Assembly: GCF_016741855.1 (NCBI RefSeq)
Contig: NZ_JAERRH010000009.1
Span: 1 to 64,000 of the forward strand
Direction of reading: 5' to 3'
Source: Streptomyces musisoli
GTDB lineage: Bacteria > Actinomycetota > Actinomycetes > Streptomycetales > Streptomycetaceae
DNA: 64,000 bases
Positions 8,382-16,783 of this stretch are shown here, one piece after another. A model generated the notes under the pieces. It was not told the origin of the DNA. It worked only from the letters and a program-made list of their open reading frames with translations, and did not search any database. The position numbers and the translations under genes were made by a program. How positions within the stretch are numbered: position 1 is the first letter of the stretch; every line of letters starts with the position of its first letter.

Positions 8382-8933
8382 CTAGGCCACTGCCGGCCAG
8401 GCGTCCGCCAGCATCTTGCGGGTGTCGGCCAGCAGCTGCGGCAGGACTCTCGTGTGGCCCACGACCGGCATGAAGTTCGTGTCGCCGCCCCAGCGCGGGA
8501 CGATGTGCTGGTGCAGATGGGCGGCGATGCCGGCACCCGCGACCGAGCCCTGGTTCATGCCGATGTTGAAGCCGTGCGCGCCGGACGCGGTGCGCAGGGC
8601 CGTCATCGCCTGCTTGGTCAGCTCCGCCAGCTCGCTGGTCTCCGGCCCGGTCAGGTCGGTGTAGTCGGCCACATGCCGGTACGGCACGGTCATCAGATGG
8701 CCGCCGTTGTACGGGTACAGATTGAGAACGGCGTAGACGTGCTCACCACGCCGGACGATCAGCCCGTCCTCGTCGGACTTGGCCGGAATCGAGCAGAAGG
8801 GGCAGCCGTCGTCGGCCCCCGGACCGGTCGGCTTGTTCTCGCCCTGGATGTAGGCCATCCGGTGGGGCGTCCACAGACGCTGGAACGCGTCCTGGGTCCC
8901 CACTCCGATCTGCTGCTCCGGCTCACTCGTCAT
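8382..8933 (-). CDS. HIT-family protein, probable diadenosine tetraphosphate phosphorylase
   Basis: 183 residues from ATG 8933 (an ATG four codons upstream is equally possible; neither has a clear ribosome site). The histidine-triad motif is HLHQHIV, and a CPFC pair at the N-terminal part suggests a metal site. The mycobacterial relative adjacent to pgsA is an Ap4A phosphorylase, and the same neighbourhood (HIT, PI synthase, acyltransferase, pimA) is seen here with the EF-G-like and membrane genes inserted. It would phosphorolyse Ap4A to ADP and ATP in the cytoplasm. The exact substrate is inferred from that relative. Confidence 0.88.
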   Translation of the reverse strand: MTSEPEQQIGVGTQDAFQRLWTPHRMAYIQGENKPTGPGADDGCPFCSIPAKSDEDGLIVRRGEHVYAVLNLYPYNGGHLMTVPYRHVADYTDLTGPETSELAELTKQAMTALRTASGAHGFNIGMNQGSVAGAGIAAHLHQHIVPRWGGDTNFMPVVGHTRVLPQLLADTRKMLADAWPAVA

Positions 8934-9012
8934 GCTACGCAGCATATGGCGTCACCCTTGCCCGGCGTGTCGCCGGGGCGGTCCCGGGGCACTCTCCGGC
9001 CAAGCTTGGCCG

Positions 9013-9669
9013 GTGGACGACGACAGCCGCACGGCTCGCTGGGGTCAGGACACCGAGATCCCCCTCTTCGTCGCGGCCCTGGTCTTCCTGGCCGCCTACG
9101 CGACCCGGGTCCTGGCCACGGGTCTGCCCGCCTATTGGCGGGACCTGTGCTGGTTCGTCATGCTCGCCCTGTGGCTGGTGTTCGTCGTGGACTACGCGGT
9201 GCGGTGGCGGCTCAGCGGGCAGGGCCTGCGGTTCGTGGCCGGCCATCTGCTGCTCACCCTGGTGGTCGTCCTGCCGCTGCTGCGTCCGCTGCGGATCGTC
9301 CCGCTGTACGACGAGGTGCAGCGCGGGCGCGGGCAGCCGCGGATCTCGCTGTACGCGCGGGTGATCTCCTACGCGGGCCTGTCCACCATGATCCTGGGCT
9401 TCTCCGGCGCCCTCACGGTGTACCAGGCGGAACGCGGGGCGCCCGGCACCACCATGCACACGTTCGGCGACGCCGTGTGGTGGGCCGCCTCGACCCTCAG
9501 CACGGTCGGCTACGGCGACGTCGTGCCGGTGACCCGCCTCGGCCGGGCGATCGCGATCGTGATGATGGCCTGCGGTCTCGCGCTGCTCGGCGCGGTGACG
9601 GGTTCCTTCTCCGGCTGGCTGATGCGGACCTTCACACGGGAGAGCGACGAAGGGCCCCCGGGACGCTGA
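9013..9669 (+). CDS. potassium channel family protein
   Basis: 218 residues from the GTG at 9013, which avoids overlap with the divergent HIT gene. Four hydrophobic segments precede a pore helix and the selectivity filter TVGYGD, then a final inner helix (AIAIVMMACGLALLGAVTG). The layout is that of a short voltage-gated-like K+ channel without an extended cytoplasmic regulatory domain; an obvious run of regularly spaced S4 arginines is not seen. No good ribosome site is visible, so the start is uncertain. It ends inside the hairpin shared with thrS. Confidence 0.85.
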   Translation: MDDDSRTARWGQDTEIPLFVAALVFLAAYATRVLATGLPAYWRDLCWFVMLALWLVFVVDYAVRWRLSGQGLRFVAGHLLLTLVVVLPLLRPLRIVPLYDEVQRGRGQPRISLYARVISYAGLSTMILGFSGALTVYQAERGAPGTTMHTFGDAVWWAASTLSTVGYGDVVPVTRLGRAIAIVMMACGLALLGAVTGSFSGWLMRTFTRESDEGPPGR

Positions 9670-9685
9670 GCATCCCGGGGGCCCT
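9651..9685. terminator. bidirectional terminator between the K+ channel gene and thrS
   Basis: AGGGCCCCCGGGA and TCCCGGGGGCCCT form a perfect 13-bp stem around a nine-base loop. The left arm overlaps the last codons of the channel gene, and the convergent thrS stop lies just beyond, so it can serve both. Confidence 0.85.
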
Positions 9686-9705
9686 CTGACGGGGCGGGCG
9701 CCGGA

Positions 9706-11682
9706 TCAGACCTGCGCCCGCTCCTCCACGACCTTCGCGATCTTGGCGATGGCCTCGTCGAACGGGATGCCGTTCTCCTGCGAGCCGTCGCGGTAGCGGA
9801 AGGACACCGAGCCGTTCGACATGTCCTCGTCGCCGGCGATGACCATGAACGGCACCTTCTGCTTCTGCGCGTTCCGGATCTTCTTCTGCATGCGGTCCGA
9901 GGAGGAGTCCACCTCGACGCGCAGGCCCTTCTTCTTGGCCGCGGTCGCGAACTTCTCCAGGTACTCCACGTGCGCGTCCCCGATCGGGATGCCGATCGCC
10001 TGGACCGGGGCAAGCCACGCCGGGAAGGCGCCCGCGTAGTGCTCCAGCAGGACGGCGAAGAACCGCTCGATGGAGCCGAACAGCGCGCGGTGGATCATGA
10101 CCGGGCGCTGCTTGGAGCCGTCCGGGCCGGTGTACTCCAGGTTGAAGCGCTCGGGCAGGTTGAAGTCGAGCTGGATGGTCGACATCTGCCAGGTCCGGCC
10201 GATCGCGTCCTTGGCCTGGACGGAGATCTTCGGGCCGTAGAAGGCGGCGCCGCCCGGGTCCGGGACCAGGGGCAGGCCCTGCTTCTCGGCGACCTGGCGC
10301 AGGGTCTCGGTCGCCTCCTCCCAGACCTCGTCGGAGCCGACGAACTTCTCCGGGTCCTTGGTGGACAGCTCCAGGTAGAAGTCGGTCAGGCCGTAGTCGC
10401 GCAGCAGGCCGAGGACGAAGGTGAGCGTCTTGTCCAGCTCCTCGGACATCTGCTCACGGGTGCAGTAGATGTGCGCGTCGTCCTGCGTGAAGCCCCGGGC
10501 GCGGGTCAGGCCGTGCACGACGCCCGACTTCTCGTACCGGTACACGGTCCCGAACTCGAACAGGCGCAGCGGCAGTTCACGGTACGACCGGCCGCGCGCG
10601 TCGAAGATCAGGTTGTGCATGGGGCAGTTCATGGGCTTGAGGTAGTAGTCCACGCCCTCGTCGAGCTGCATGGGCGGGTACATGCCCTCGGCGTACCAGT
10701 CCAGGTGCCCGGACGTCTCGAAGAGCTTCCCCTTCGTCGCGTGCGGGGTGTAGACGAACTCGTAGCCCTCCTCCTCGTGGCGGCGCCGCGAGTAGTCCTC
10801 CATCACCCGGCGGACGATGCCGCCCTTCGGGTGGAAGACGGCGAGGCCGGAACCGATCTGCTCGGGGATGGAGAAGAGGTCCAGCTCGTTGCCGAGCTTG
10901 CGGTGGTCGCGCTTCTCGGCCTCGGCGAGGAAGTCCAGGTACGCCTTCAGCTCGTCCTTGGACGGCCAGGCGGTGCCGTAGATGCGCTGGAGCATCGGGT
11001 TCTTCTCGCTGCCGCGCCAGTAGGCGGCCGCGTTGCGCATCAGCTTGAACGCCGGGATGAGCCGGGTCGAGGGCAGGTGCGGACCGCGGCAGAGGTCCTT
11101 CCAGCACAGGTCGCCGGTCTTGGCGTCCAGGTTGTCGTAGATCGTCAGCTCGCCGGCGCCGACCTCGACGTCCGCGCCGTCGTCGTGCGACGCGGAGCCC
11201 TTGAGGCCGATCAGCTCCAGCTTGTACGGCTCGTCCGCCAGCTCCTCGCGGGCCGCCTCGTCGGTGACCACGCGGCGGGCGAACTTCTGCCCGCGCTTCT
11301 GGATCTCCTGCATCTTCTTCTCGATGGCCTTGAGATCCTCGGGCGTGAACGGCTTCTCGACGTCGAAGTCGTAGTAGAAGCCGTCCTTGACGGGCGGGCC
11401 GATGCCCAGCTTGGCCTCGGGGAACAGCTCCTGCACGGCCTGCGCCATGACGTGCGCGGTGGAGTGGCGCAGGATGTTCAGGCCGTCCTCGGACGAGATC
11501 TCGACACCCTCGACCTCGTCGCCGTCGGACAGCTCGTACGCCAGGTCCCTCAGCTCGCCGGCCACGCGTGCGGCGATGATCGAGCGCTCGCCCGCGAAGA
11601 GGTCGGCGGCCGTAGTGCCCGTCGTCACCACGCGTTCTTCCCGCTCGGAATCGCGTTGGATGATCACACGGACGTCTGACAC
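9706..11682 (-). CDS. thrS: threonyl-tRNA synthetase
   Basis: 658 residues, normal for bacterial ThrRS. N-terminal TGS domain (residues 1 to about 65), then the editing domain with HSTAHVMAQ and the CRGPHLPST zinc-binding segment, the class II catalytic core (motif 2 around RYEKSGVVHGLTRARGFTQDD), and the C-terminal anticodon-binding domain. Charges tRNA-Thr in the cytoplasm. I start it at the GTG at 11682 because AGGAG lies ten bases upstream and the protein then begins SDVRVIIQ, the usual TGS start; a longer ATG frame has no ribosome site. No T-box is visible upstream. Confidence 0.97.
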   Translation of the reverse strand: MSDVRVIIQRDSEREERVVTTGTTAADLFAGERSIIAARVAGELRDLAYELSDGDEVEGVEISSEDGLNILRHSTAHVMAQAVQELFPEAKLGIGPPVKDGFYYDFDVEKPFTPEDLKAIEKKMQEIQKRGQKFARRVVTDEAAREELADEPYKLELIGLKGSASHDDGADVEVGAGELTIYDNLDAKTGDLCWKDLCRGPHLPSTRLIPAFKLMRNAAAYWRGSEKNPMLQRIYGTAWPSKDELKAYLDFLAEAEKRDHRKLGNELDLFSIPEQIGSGLAVFHPKGGIVRRVMEDYSRRRHEEEGYEFVYTPHATKGKLFETSGHLDWYAEGMYPPMQLDEGVDYYLKPMNCPMHNLIFDARGRSYRELPLRLFEFGTVYRYEKSGVVHGLTRARGFTQDDAHIYCTREQMSEELDKTLTFVLGLLRDYGLTDFYLELSTKDPEKFVGSDEVWEEATETLRQVAEKQGLPLVPDPGGAAFYGPKISVQAKDAIGRTWQMSTIQLDFNLPERFNLEYTGPDGSKQRPVMIHRALFGSIERFFAVLLEHYAGAFPAWLAPVQAIGIPIGDAHVEYLEKFATAAKKKGLRVEVDSSSDRMQKKIRNAQKQKVPFMVIAGDEDMSNGSVSFRYRDGSQENGIPFDEAIAKIAKVVEERAQV

Positions 11683-11775
11683 CGGTCTCTCCTGACTGAA
11701 GGTGGGGTGCGGCGCCATACCAGGAGCGCGCGCACAGGCGATCGTACCGACCCGACGGCACCGACCGCGAAACGG

Positions 11776-13026
11776 TCACTCTCGGTCCTCGTCCCCGTAC
11801 CCTCCCGGCTCACCGTCGCCGCACGCCTCCTCGAAGAAGTCCAGGTTCTCCTGGAGCGCCTTCATCAGCCGGTCCCGCTCGGCCTCGTCGACCTGGACGG
11901 GTACGACCCCGGAGGCGCCGGTGAGCCGGCGGAATCCGCCCCGGCGCTCCAGCCGGCCCTGGACGCGGACGGGCAGGCCGACGAGGTGGGCGTGGCCGGC
12001 GATGCGGTAGTCCTCCTCGTCGAGGGTGACGCGGAGGTGCGGCACGTCGGCCCCGCCCAGGACACGCAGGCGCACGGTGCCCTCGCCGCCGGGTCCGGAG
12101 CGGCGCATGCGGACGACGGCGCCGGTGACGCGGACGGGGACGGAGGGTTCGGTGCTCACGTAGCGGGCGGCGGCCTCGCGGAGCACGGGCAGGTCACCCG
12201 GGGAGAACTCGACGGGTTCGGCAAAGGGGGCGCAGCCTGCGGGGACGCCGGCGCCGGGGGCCCAGGCGACGGCGACACGGGCGCCCTCGGTGCCGCGTAC
12301 GAGCATGCCGAGCGCCTCGGTCAGCTCACGGCTGACACCGGCTTCGACGGCGCCGTCGAAGGCGTCCATGCCGCCGGTGGCCCGCCGGTAGTCGATGGCC
12401 TCGCGGGCGGCGTGGAGGGCCTGGTGGAGGCGGACGGCGAGGGCGCGGCCGGTGGGCACGGGCGCGAAAGCGGTGAGGGTGCGGCCCCCGGCGGCGGGGC
12501 CGACGAGGACGTCCTCCAGGAGTGCGGCGGCGGGGCGGCGGTGACGGGCGCCGTAGTAGCCGGCCCGCGCGCGTGTGGCGAGCGCGGCGGCGAGCAGCAT
12601 CTGGCGGGCGGCGGCGCGCAGCTGGTCGTCGGCCATCCAGGGGGCGGCGCCGGCGGGCCCGCTCGGGGTGTCGCGCCACCAGCGGATCTCGTCGCTGGGC
12701 ACGGCGAGGGAGATGAGCACCTCGCGCGCGGAGGCGGTGTCGCTGCGGGCCAGGGCGTCGAGGGCCTCGCCGAGCAGGTCGTCGCTGTCGGGGAAGGCGC
12801 GGCTCTCGGGGACGAGCAGGCTGGTTCCGCCGGCGCCGGGGCCGGGCGGGGTCCAGCGGCCGTACCGCCCGGCCGGTCCCCCGCGCCGCTGCCAGCCGTG
12901 CCGGCGCAGCAGGGCGCCGAGCACGGCGGGATCGATCTCGGCGGGCTCCGGGGTCCGGTTCCAGGACAGGTCGTCGGGGTGCGGCCGGATCTGCCGTACC
13001 GGTTCGCCGTGGGGACGGTTCCTCAT
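11776..13026 (-). CDS. unknown protein with OB-like C-terminal region, coupled to the DUF4365 gene
   Basis: 416 residues from the ATG at 13026, which overlaps the upstream gene's stop by 4 nt. I recognise no named family. The N-terminal 300 residues are helical and Ala/Arg-rich. The C-terminal part (VPVRVTGAVVRMRR... VRLRVLGGADVPHLRVTL... PVRVQGRLERRGGFRRLTGA) has the strand pattern of an OB-fold, with G-x-V/L-x-R repeats typical of nucleic-acid-binding OB proteins. Being co-translated with a nuclease-like DUF4365 protein supports a nucleic-acid role, but that is inference only. Tail is acidic. Confidence 0.8.
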   Translation of the reverse strand: MRNRPHGEPVRQIRPHPDDLSWNRTPEPAEIDPAVLGALLRRHGWQRRGGPAGRYGRWTPPGPGAGGTSLLVPESRAFPDSDDLLGEALDALARSDTASAREVLISLAVPSDEIRWWRDTPSGPAGAAPWMADDQLRAAARQMLLAAALATRARAGYYGARHRRPAAALLEDVLVGPAAGGRTLTAFAPVPTGRALAVRLHQALHAAREAIDYRRATGGMDAFDGAVEAGVSRELTEALGMLVRGTEGARVAVAWAPGAGVPAGCAPFAEPVEFSPGDLPVLREAAARYVSTEPSVPVRVTGAVVRMRRSGPGGEGTVRLRVLGGADVPHLRVTLDEEDYRIAGHAHLVGLPVRVQGRLERRGGFRRLTGASGVVPVQVDEAERDRLMKALQENLDFFEEACGDGEPGGYGDEDRE

Positions 13027-13589
13027 GGCCTGCCTCCCGTCCCGACCCGCGTCATGATCTCGCACAGGGCCCGGTCGTCGAAGATGCGTGAGGTCGGTAT
13101 CCGCACGGTGGTCCGGTGCCGGCCGGTCACGGGGTGGCCGGCGAGGTCGACCCAGTAGCAGCAGTGCCTGAGGTCGAGCCGGTCGTGGCCGGCACGCAGC
13201 CAGTCGCCCTGGGAGCGCGGCACGAGCATGACGACCAGGATCTTGTGCACCGAGACGGGTGTGCGGGCGAGTTTGCGCAGGTGCTCGTTGTCGAGGGTGA
13301 AGGAGAAGAAGCGGCCCGGGGGGTTGGGCGGGACCTGGTAGGTGGCCTTCAGCTGCACCTTGATGGTGACTTCGTCGTCGATGGTGTGTCCGGGCGCGCT
13401 GTGGCTGACGTGCCAGTCGATGCCGTTGTCCGGAAAGGGCTGGGACAGCGAGCAGCCGGCCGCGGCGGCGACCGCGTGCAGATAGCCGACCTGCAGTGTC
13501 TCCATGCAGGCGGTGGTGGCGAGCGTGCCGCGGAGGGTGCCCGGACGATCGGGCAGCAGCCCGCCCCGCTCGGGCTGCGCTAGGGCCAT
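13023..13589 (-). CDS. DUF4365-type protein, PD-(D/E)xK nuclease-like
   Basis: 188 residues from the ATG at 13589. The segment IDWHV, then VTIKVQLKAT about 20 residues later, fits the D...Q-x-K arrangement of the DUF4365 branch of the PD-(D/E)xK nuclease fold, with the family's usual start near LATTACMETLQVGYLHAVAAAAG. First gene of a two-gene operon: its stop overlaps the start of the OB-like gene. The divergent neighbour is a DnaQ-type exonuclease, sharing a 168-bp promoter region. Possible nuclease; activity has not to my knowledge been shown for these proteins. Confidence 0.8.
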   Translation of the reverse strand: MALAQPERGGLLPDRPGTLRGTLATTACMETLQVGYLHAVAAAAGCSLSQPFPDNGIDWHVSHSAPGHTIDDEVTIKVQLKATYQVPPNPPGRFFSFTLDNEHLRKLARTPVSVHKILVVMLVPRSQGDWLRAGHDRLDLRHCCYWVDLAGHPVTGRHRTTVRIPTSRIFDDRALCEIMTRVGTGGRP

Positions 13590-13757
13590 GACCAACAGCC
13601 TTCCAAGCCAGGGGTTTCCCCGCTGCGGGCCGCTGAACTGCAAAGACCCGTACTCCTGTTGTCTCCTTGCGGCGTACGGCGCAAACGGCCCGGGTATCAC
13701 CAAACAGGCAGAAGACGGAACGTCACCTGCCATGGGTGAACGAGGAGTTGGATTGGG

Positions 13758-14483
13758 ATGACGACCTGGTACGAGGGGCCGCTGGCCGCCTTCGACACGG
13801 AGACGACGGGCGTGGACGTCGAGACCGACCGGATCGTGTCGGCCGCCGTCGTCGTCCAGGATGCGCCGGGGACCCGTCCCCGGGTCACGCGCTGGCTGGT
13901 GAACCCGGGCGTGCCGGTGCCGGAGGCGGCGACGGCGGTGCACGGGCTGACGGAGGAGCACCTCCAGCACAACGGGCGCTGGCCGGCCCCGGTGATGTAC
14001 GAGATAGCCGAGCAGCTGGCCGAGCACGCGGCGCTGGCGCGCCCGCTGGTGGTGATGAACGCGCCGTTCGATCTGACGCTGCTGGACCGGGAGTTGCGCC
14101 GGCACCGGGCGTCCTCGCTGGACCGCTGGTTCGAGTCGGTGCCGCTGCGGGTGCTGGACCCGCGCGTGCTGGACAAGCATCTGGACCGGTACCGCAAGGG
14201 CCGCCGCACGCTGACCGACCTGTGCGCGCACTACGGGGTGACGCTGGACGGCGCGCATGACGCGGCGGCGGACGCGCTGGCCGCCCTGGATGTCGTACGG
14301 GCGGTGGGGCGCCGTTTCGCGACCCGGCTGGAGCGCCTGTCCCCCGCCGAACTGCACACGCTCCAGACGAACTGGCACGCGGCGCAGGCGCGCGGTCTAC
14401 AGGCGTGGTTCGCGCGCAGCGGTTCGGAGGAGACGGTCAGCACGGACTGGCCCCTGCGCCCGGAGCTGCCGGCCGCGGCCTGA
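13758..14483 (+). CDS. DnaQ-like (DEDDh) 3'-5' exonuclease
   Basis: 241 residues. All exonuclease motifs are present: Exo I FDTETTG near residue 12, Exo II NAPFDLTLLDRE near residue 97, and Exo III with HDAAADALA near residue 172, giving the DEDDh set. The C-terminal 60 residues are an extra helical region. It resembles the stand-alone epsilon-like exonucleases of streptomycetes, which act on DNA ends or RNA; it is not fused to a polymerase or UvrC domain. The upstream bases GAGGAG lie about 12 bases from the ATG. Confidence 0.92.
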   Translation: MTTWYEGPLAAFDTETTGVDVETDRIVSAAVVVQDAPGTRPRVTRWLVNPGVPVPEAATAVHGLTEEHLQHNGRWPAPVMYEIAEQLAEHAALARPLVVMNAPFDLTLLDRELRRHRASSLDRWFESVPLRVLDPRVLDKHLDRYRKGRRTLTDLCAHYGVTLDGAHDAAADALAALDVVRAVGRRFATRLERLSPAELHTLQTNWHAAQARGLQAWFARSGSEETVSTDWPLRPELPAAA

Positions 14484-14500
14484 ACCGGCACCGTACGCAG

Positions 14501-14530
14501 AAGGCCGGCCCGCTGCTGCGGACCGGCCTT
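14501..14530 (-). terminator. terminator downstream of tRNA-Val(CAC) copy 1
   Basis: AAGGCCGG-C-CCG and CGG-A-CCGGCCTT pair across a short loop, immediately after the 3' end of the minus-strand tRNA. It also lies 18 bases past the convergent exonuclease stop. Confidence 0.75.
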
Positions 14531-14536
14531 TCCCGG

Positions 14537-14608
14537 TGGGCGATACTGGGTTCGAACCAGTGACCTCTTCGGTGTGAACGAAGCGCTCTCCCACTGAGCT
14601 AATCGCCC
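14537..14608 (-). tRNA. tRNA-Val (anticodon CAC), copy 1
   Basis: 72-nt cloverleaf on the minus strand. The acceptor stem is GGGCGAT/ATCGCCC, the anticodon arm is CTTCG-TTCACAC-CGAAG with CAC at the centre, and the T arm has GGTTCGAACC. CCA is not encoded. Identical to the copy at 15972..16043. Confidence 0.97.
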
Positions 14609-14647
14609 GGGAACGCACTGAACCATACAGGTCCGGGCGCCCTTCGT

Positions 14648-15094
14648 TCAAACCGCTTGCAGGTGGCGCAGCAGTCCGCGGCGCCCGGCCCGCATCATCA
14701 GGCGGTGATTGAGGCGGAAGAGGGGCCGCCCCGGTACGGCGAGCAGCCTGAGCAGCGGCTTGCGCACGCGGACCTCCTGGTCGTACCGGGCGAGTGTGCC
14801 GGGGCCGCCGGGGGCGACGGTCCAGCGGGCCCAGCCGTCGATGTCGCCGGACAGGGTGACCTCCAGGACGCCGGCCGCCGGGTCCCGGCGAGTCTCCCGC
14901 ACGGTGGACGTGAGGCCGTAGGGCAGCACGGATCTGATGGTGATCACGCCGGCCTCCGCGTCCAGCCGGGTCACCGACCGCACCTGTGGCCACCACCCGG
15001 GGTAGTCCTCGGCCCGTTCCAGTGCCGCGTACACCGCGGCGGGCGGGGCGGGCAGACGCCACAGGGTGCGGAAGCGGTAGTGGTTCCAGTCCAT
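14648..15094 (-). CDS. SRPBCC-superfamily (polyketide cyclase/dehydrase-like) protein
   Basis: 148 residues from the ATG at 15094. N-terminus MDWNHYRFRTLWRLPAPPAAVYAALERAEDYPGWWP is the standard START/SRPBCC opening, in which a helix after the first strand carries Y-P-x-W-W. These proteins fold round a hydrophobic pocket and bind lipids or aromatic ligands; no specific ligand can be named. It lies between two tRNA-Val genes. The upstream in-frame extension to 15277 belongs to the decayed sugar-binding gene, not to this protein. Confidence 0.85.
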   Translation of the reverse strand: MDWNHYRFRTLWRLPAPPAAVYAALERAEDYPGWWPQVRSVTRLDAEAGVITIRSVLPYGLTSTVRETRRDPAAGVLEVTLSGDIDGWARWTVAPGGPGTLARYDQEVRVRKPLLRLLAVPGRPLFRLNHRLMMRAGRRGLLRHLQAV

Positions 15095-15244
15095 GGGCCG
15101 AGTGTGACGCGGGCCGGCGCACGGGTCCGGGTAGGCAAATGCGCCTGATCGTGACCCGGGACACACTCCGGGCGCGAGCGCCGTCGCCCGGGCGACGGCG
15201 CTCCCCCGTTCCGGCCGGGCCGGCGTCACGCGCTGTGGCCCGCC

Positions 15245-15655
15245 GCCCGCCTCCCGGAAGAGCTTCTCGTCGATCACCAGGGCCGTGGCGCCGGAGCCGA
15301 CGGGGATTCCGAGCCGCCCGCCGTCGGCCTCGCCGTCCTTCGCGACGCCCCCCGTGGAACTGATCCAGGATCAGATTTCCGGCCCGAACCCAGGAGCCGA
15401 GGCCCAGGAGAATTCCCCGCTTGTCGTACTTGCGAAGGAATGTGACGGCGTTTTGGAAAACTCCGGGGGATTTCCGCGGGCGGTCCGCTCCTGCGACTCC
15501 TCCCGGAAGCTTCCATATGTCGGGAAGTCGGTTTTGCCCTTGATCTTCGGATACTTCTTCTCGATGAGTGCGATGGTCTGGCTGATCCCCTTGACCCGCC
15601 CTTCGGCACCCCGCCACGGATAACGGATCGTCACCGTCCGGCTCCCGGAACCGCC
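15245..15655 (-). pseudogene. remnant of an ABC sugar-transporter substrate-binding lipoprotein
   Basis: Three pieces of one family-1 solute-binding protein can be read in order on the minus strand. Frame A gives GGGSGSRTVTIRYPWRGAEG and later EKKYPKIKGKTDFPTYGSFRE. After a one-base loss near 15462 another frame gives VFQNAVTFLRKYDKRGILL and VRAGNLILDQFHGG. After a one-base gain in the C run 15348..15353 the first frame returns with GVAKDGEADGGRLGIPVGSG and TALVIDEKLFREAG. The signal peptide and about the last 300 residues are missing. Once a secreted sugar-binding subunit; now non-functional. Confidence 0.85.
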
Positions 15656-15664
15656 GCCGATGTA

Positions 15665-15676
15665 TGAATCGTTTCA
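15665..15676 (-). promoter_or_regulatory. LacI-type operator-like palindrome before the sugar-binding remnant
   Basis: TGAATCGTTTCA (TGAAACGATTCA on the gene strand) is a near-perfect palindrome centred on CG, of the kind bound by LacI-family sugar repressors. It lies just upstream of the remnant, where such an operator is normally found, so part of the old promoter seems to have survived. Confidence 0.5.
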
Positions 15677-15930
15677 AGCAAGTGCTTCGAGCCCAGGGTG
15701 CGGAGGGGTCCGAGGGGCATCGCGCAACGGCCGGGATCGAGCGGTCGGGCACCGCCACGCCCGGGCGCGGCACCGACGGTCGTGCACTCACCGCCACCGG
15801 CCGCCGCATCCGGCACCACCGACCGTCACGCACCGGCCTGCCGACCAGCGGGGTACCGGCACCGGTCGGCGCTGTGTGCCCGTTGCCGGCGGTCGCTTCG
15901 ATCCGGCCGGGGGCAGGGTGCGGGAACGCC

Positions 15931-15963
15931 GACGGCCCACCTGCTGGTCGCAGGTGGGCCGTC
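15931..15963 (-). terminator. terminator downstream of tRNA-Val(CAC) copy 2
   Basis: GACGGCCCACCTGC and GCAGGTGGGCCGTC form a perfect 14-bp stem with a five-base loop, nine bases after the tRNA 3' end on the minus strand. The rest of 15677..15930 shows nothing I can identify. Confidence 0.85.
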
Positions 15964-15971
15964 GGTCCGGG

Positions 15972-16043
15972 TGGGCGATACTGGGTTCGAACCAGTGACC
16001 TCTTCGGTGTGAACGAAGCGCTCTCCCACTGAGCTAATCGCCC
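15972..16043 (-). tRNA. tRNA-Val (anticodon CAC), copy 2
   Basis: Same 72-nt sequence as 14537..14608, on the same strand, 1,435 bp away. Flanking identity is only a few bases on each side, so the pair is a duplicated tRNA rather than a duplicated locus. Confidence 0.97.
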
Positions 16044-16127
16044 GGGCGCAGGAAGAACATTACCCCATGTCAGGGGGTGCCTCCGACCACGGGCGGGACG
16101 GCGCACGCCACCCGCCCGCCGGCGCCG

Positions 16128-16592
16128 TCACTGATCCTTGATCTTCCAGGGCATGACGATGCCGAACTTCCACAGGTAGATCCCGGCGAGCACACCGATG
16201 ATCACCAGCCCGATCGCGGTCAGGGTGATGTTGCGGCGGCGCACCCTGGGGTCGAGGGCCCGCTGGGCCGCCTCGGTGACCTTGCGTTTGGTCCAGCGGA
16301 GCACGAGCTGGGCCCAGACGAACTCGGTCGCCCAGATCGCCATGCCACCGAAGATCACCACCCAGCCGGGGCCGGGCAGCGGCAGCATGACGATGCCGGC
16401 GGCGACTACCGCGAGGCCGACCACGAACACGCCGACCTGCCAGCTCAGGTGCAGCAGCCGGCGGGCCTTGATGAACTCCGGCGCCCGTGAGCCGAGCCCC
16501 CGCTCGGCCTCCTGTCCGGCCTCGGGCCGGTCCGTCCGCGCCTTGTCTCCTGCCACGGCAACCTCGCCCGGCTCGTCACTCCCCGTATTCAT
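16128..16592 (-). CDS. PGPGW-type (TIGR02611-like) small integral membrane protein
   Basis: 154 residues from the ATG at 16592. Two hydrophobic helices near residues 51 to 90 enclose the conserved PLPGPGWVV, the hallmark of the actinobacterial TIGR02611/PGPGW membrane proteins, and a third helix follows (TLTAIGLVIIGVLAGIYLW). The N-terminal 45 residues are hydrophilic and acidic/basic mixed, facing the cytoplasm. Function unknown. It is divergently transcribed from ssgB, a conserved arrangement in streptomycetes as far as I know. Confidence 0.9.
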   Translation of the reverse strand: MNTGSDEPGEVAVAGDKARTDRPEAGQEAERGLGSRAPEFIKARRLLHLSWQVGVFVVGLAVVAAGIVMLPLPGPGWVVIFGGMAIWATEFVWAQLVLRWTKRKVTEAAQRALDPRVRRRNITLTAIGLVIIGVLAGIYLWKFGIVMPWKIKDQ

Positions 16593-16671
16593 ACAGACAA
16601 ACCCTACCCGAGTGAATCCAGTCACCGTAATGGTCGTAGATCCGGTACGAGTTCTCGGCCGGAAGAGTTAC

Positions 16672-16704
16672 GTAAACACACGCAAAACCCTCAGAGGGGT
16701 TTAC
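16672..16704. promoter_or_regulatory. nested inverted repeat in the ssgB upstream region
   Basis: GTAAAC...GTTTAC encloses AAACCC-TCAGA-(G)GGGTTT, a nested inverted repeat 80 to 112 bases before the ssgB start and inside the shared divergent region 16593..16783. It could be an operator for a developmental regulator; no known consensus is matched convincingly. Confidence 0.35.
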
Positions 16705-16783
16705 AACGGCACCGTAGGTGGCATGTCGATTTCGCCGACGTGCGAATCCCCGAGCGCACACTGAGCGAAAGGCCCTGGCGCTT

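Noticed and set aside
11683..11775. T-box leader before thrS
   Set aside because: The gap is 93 bp with no specifier loop or T-box sequence.
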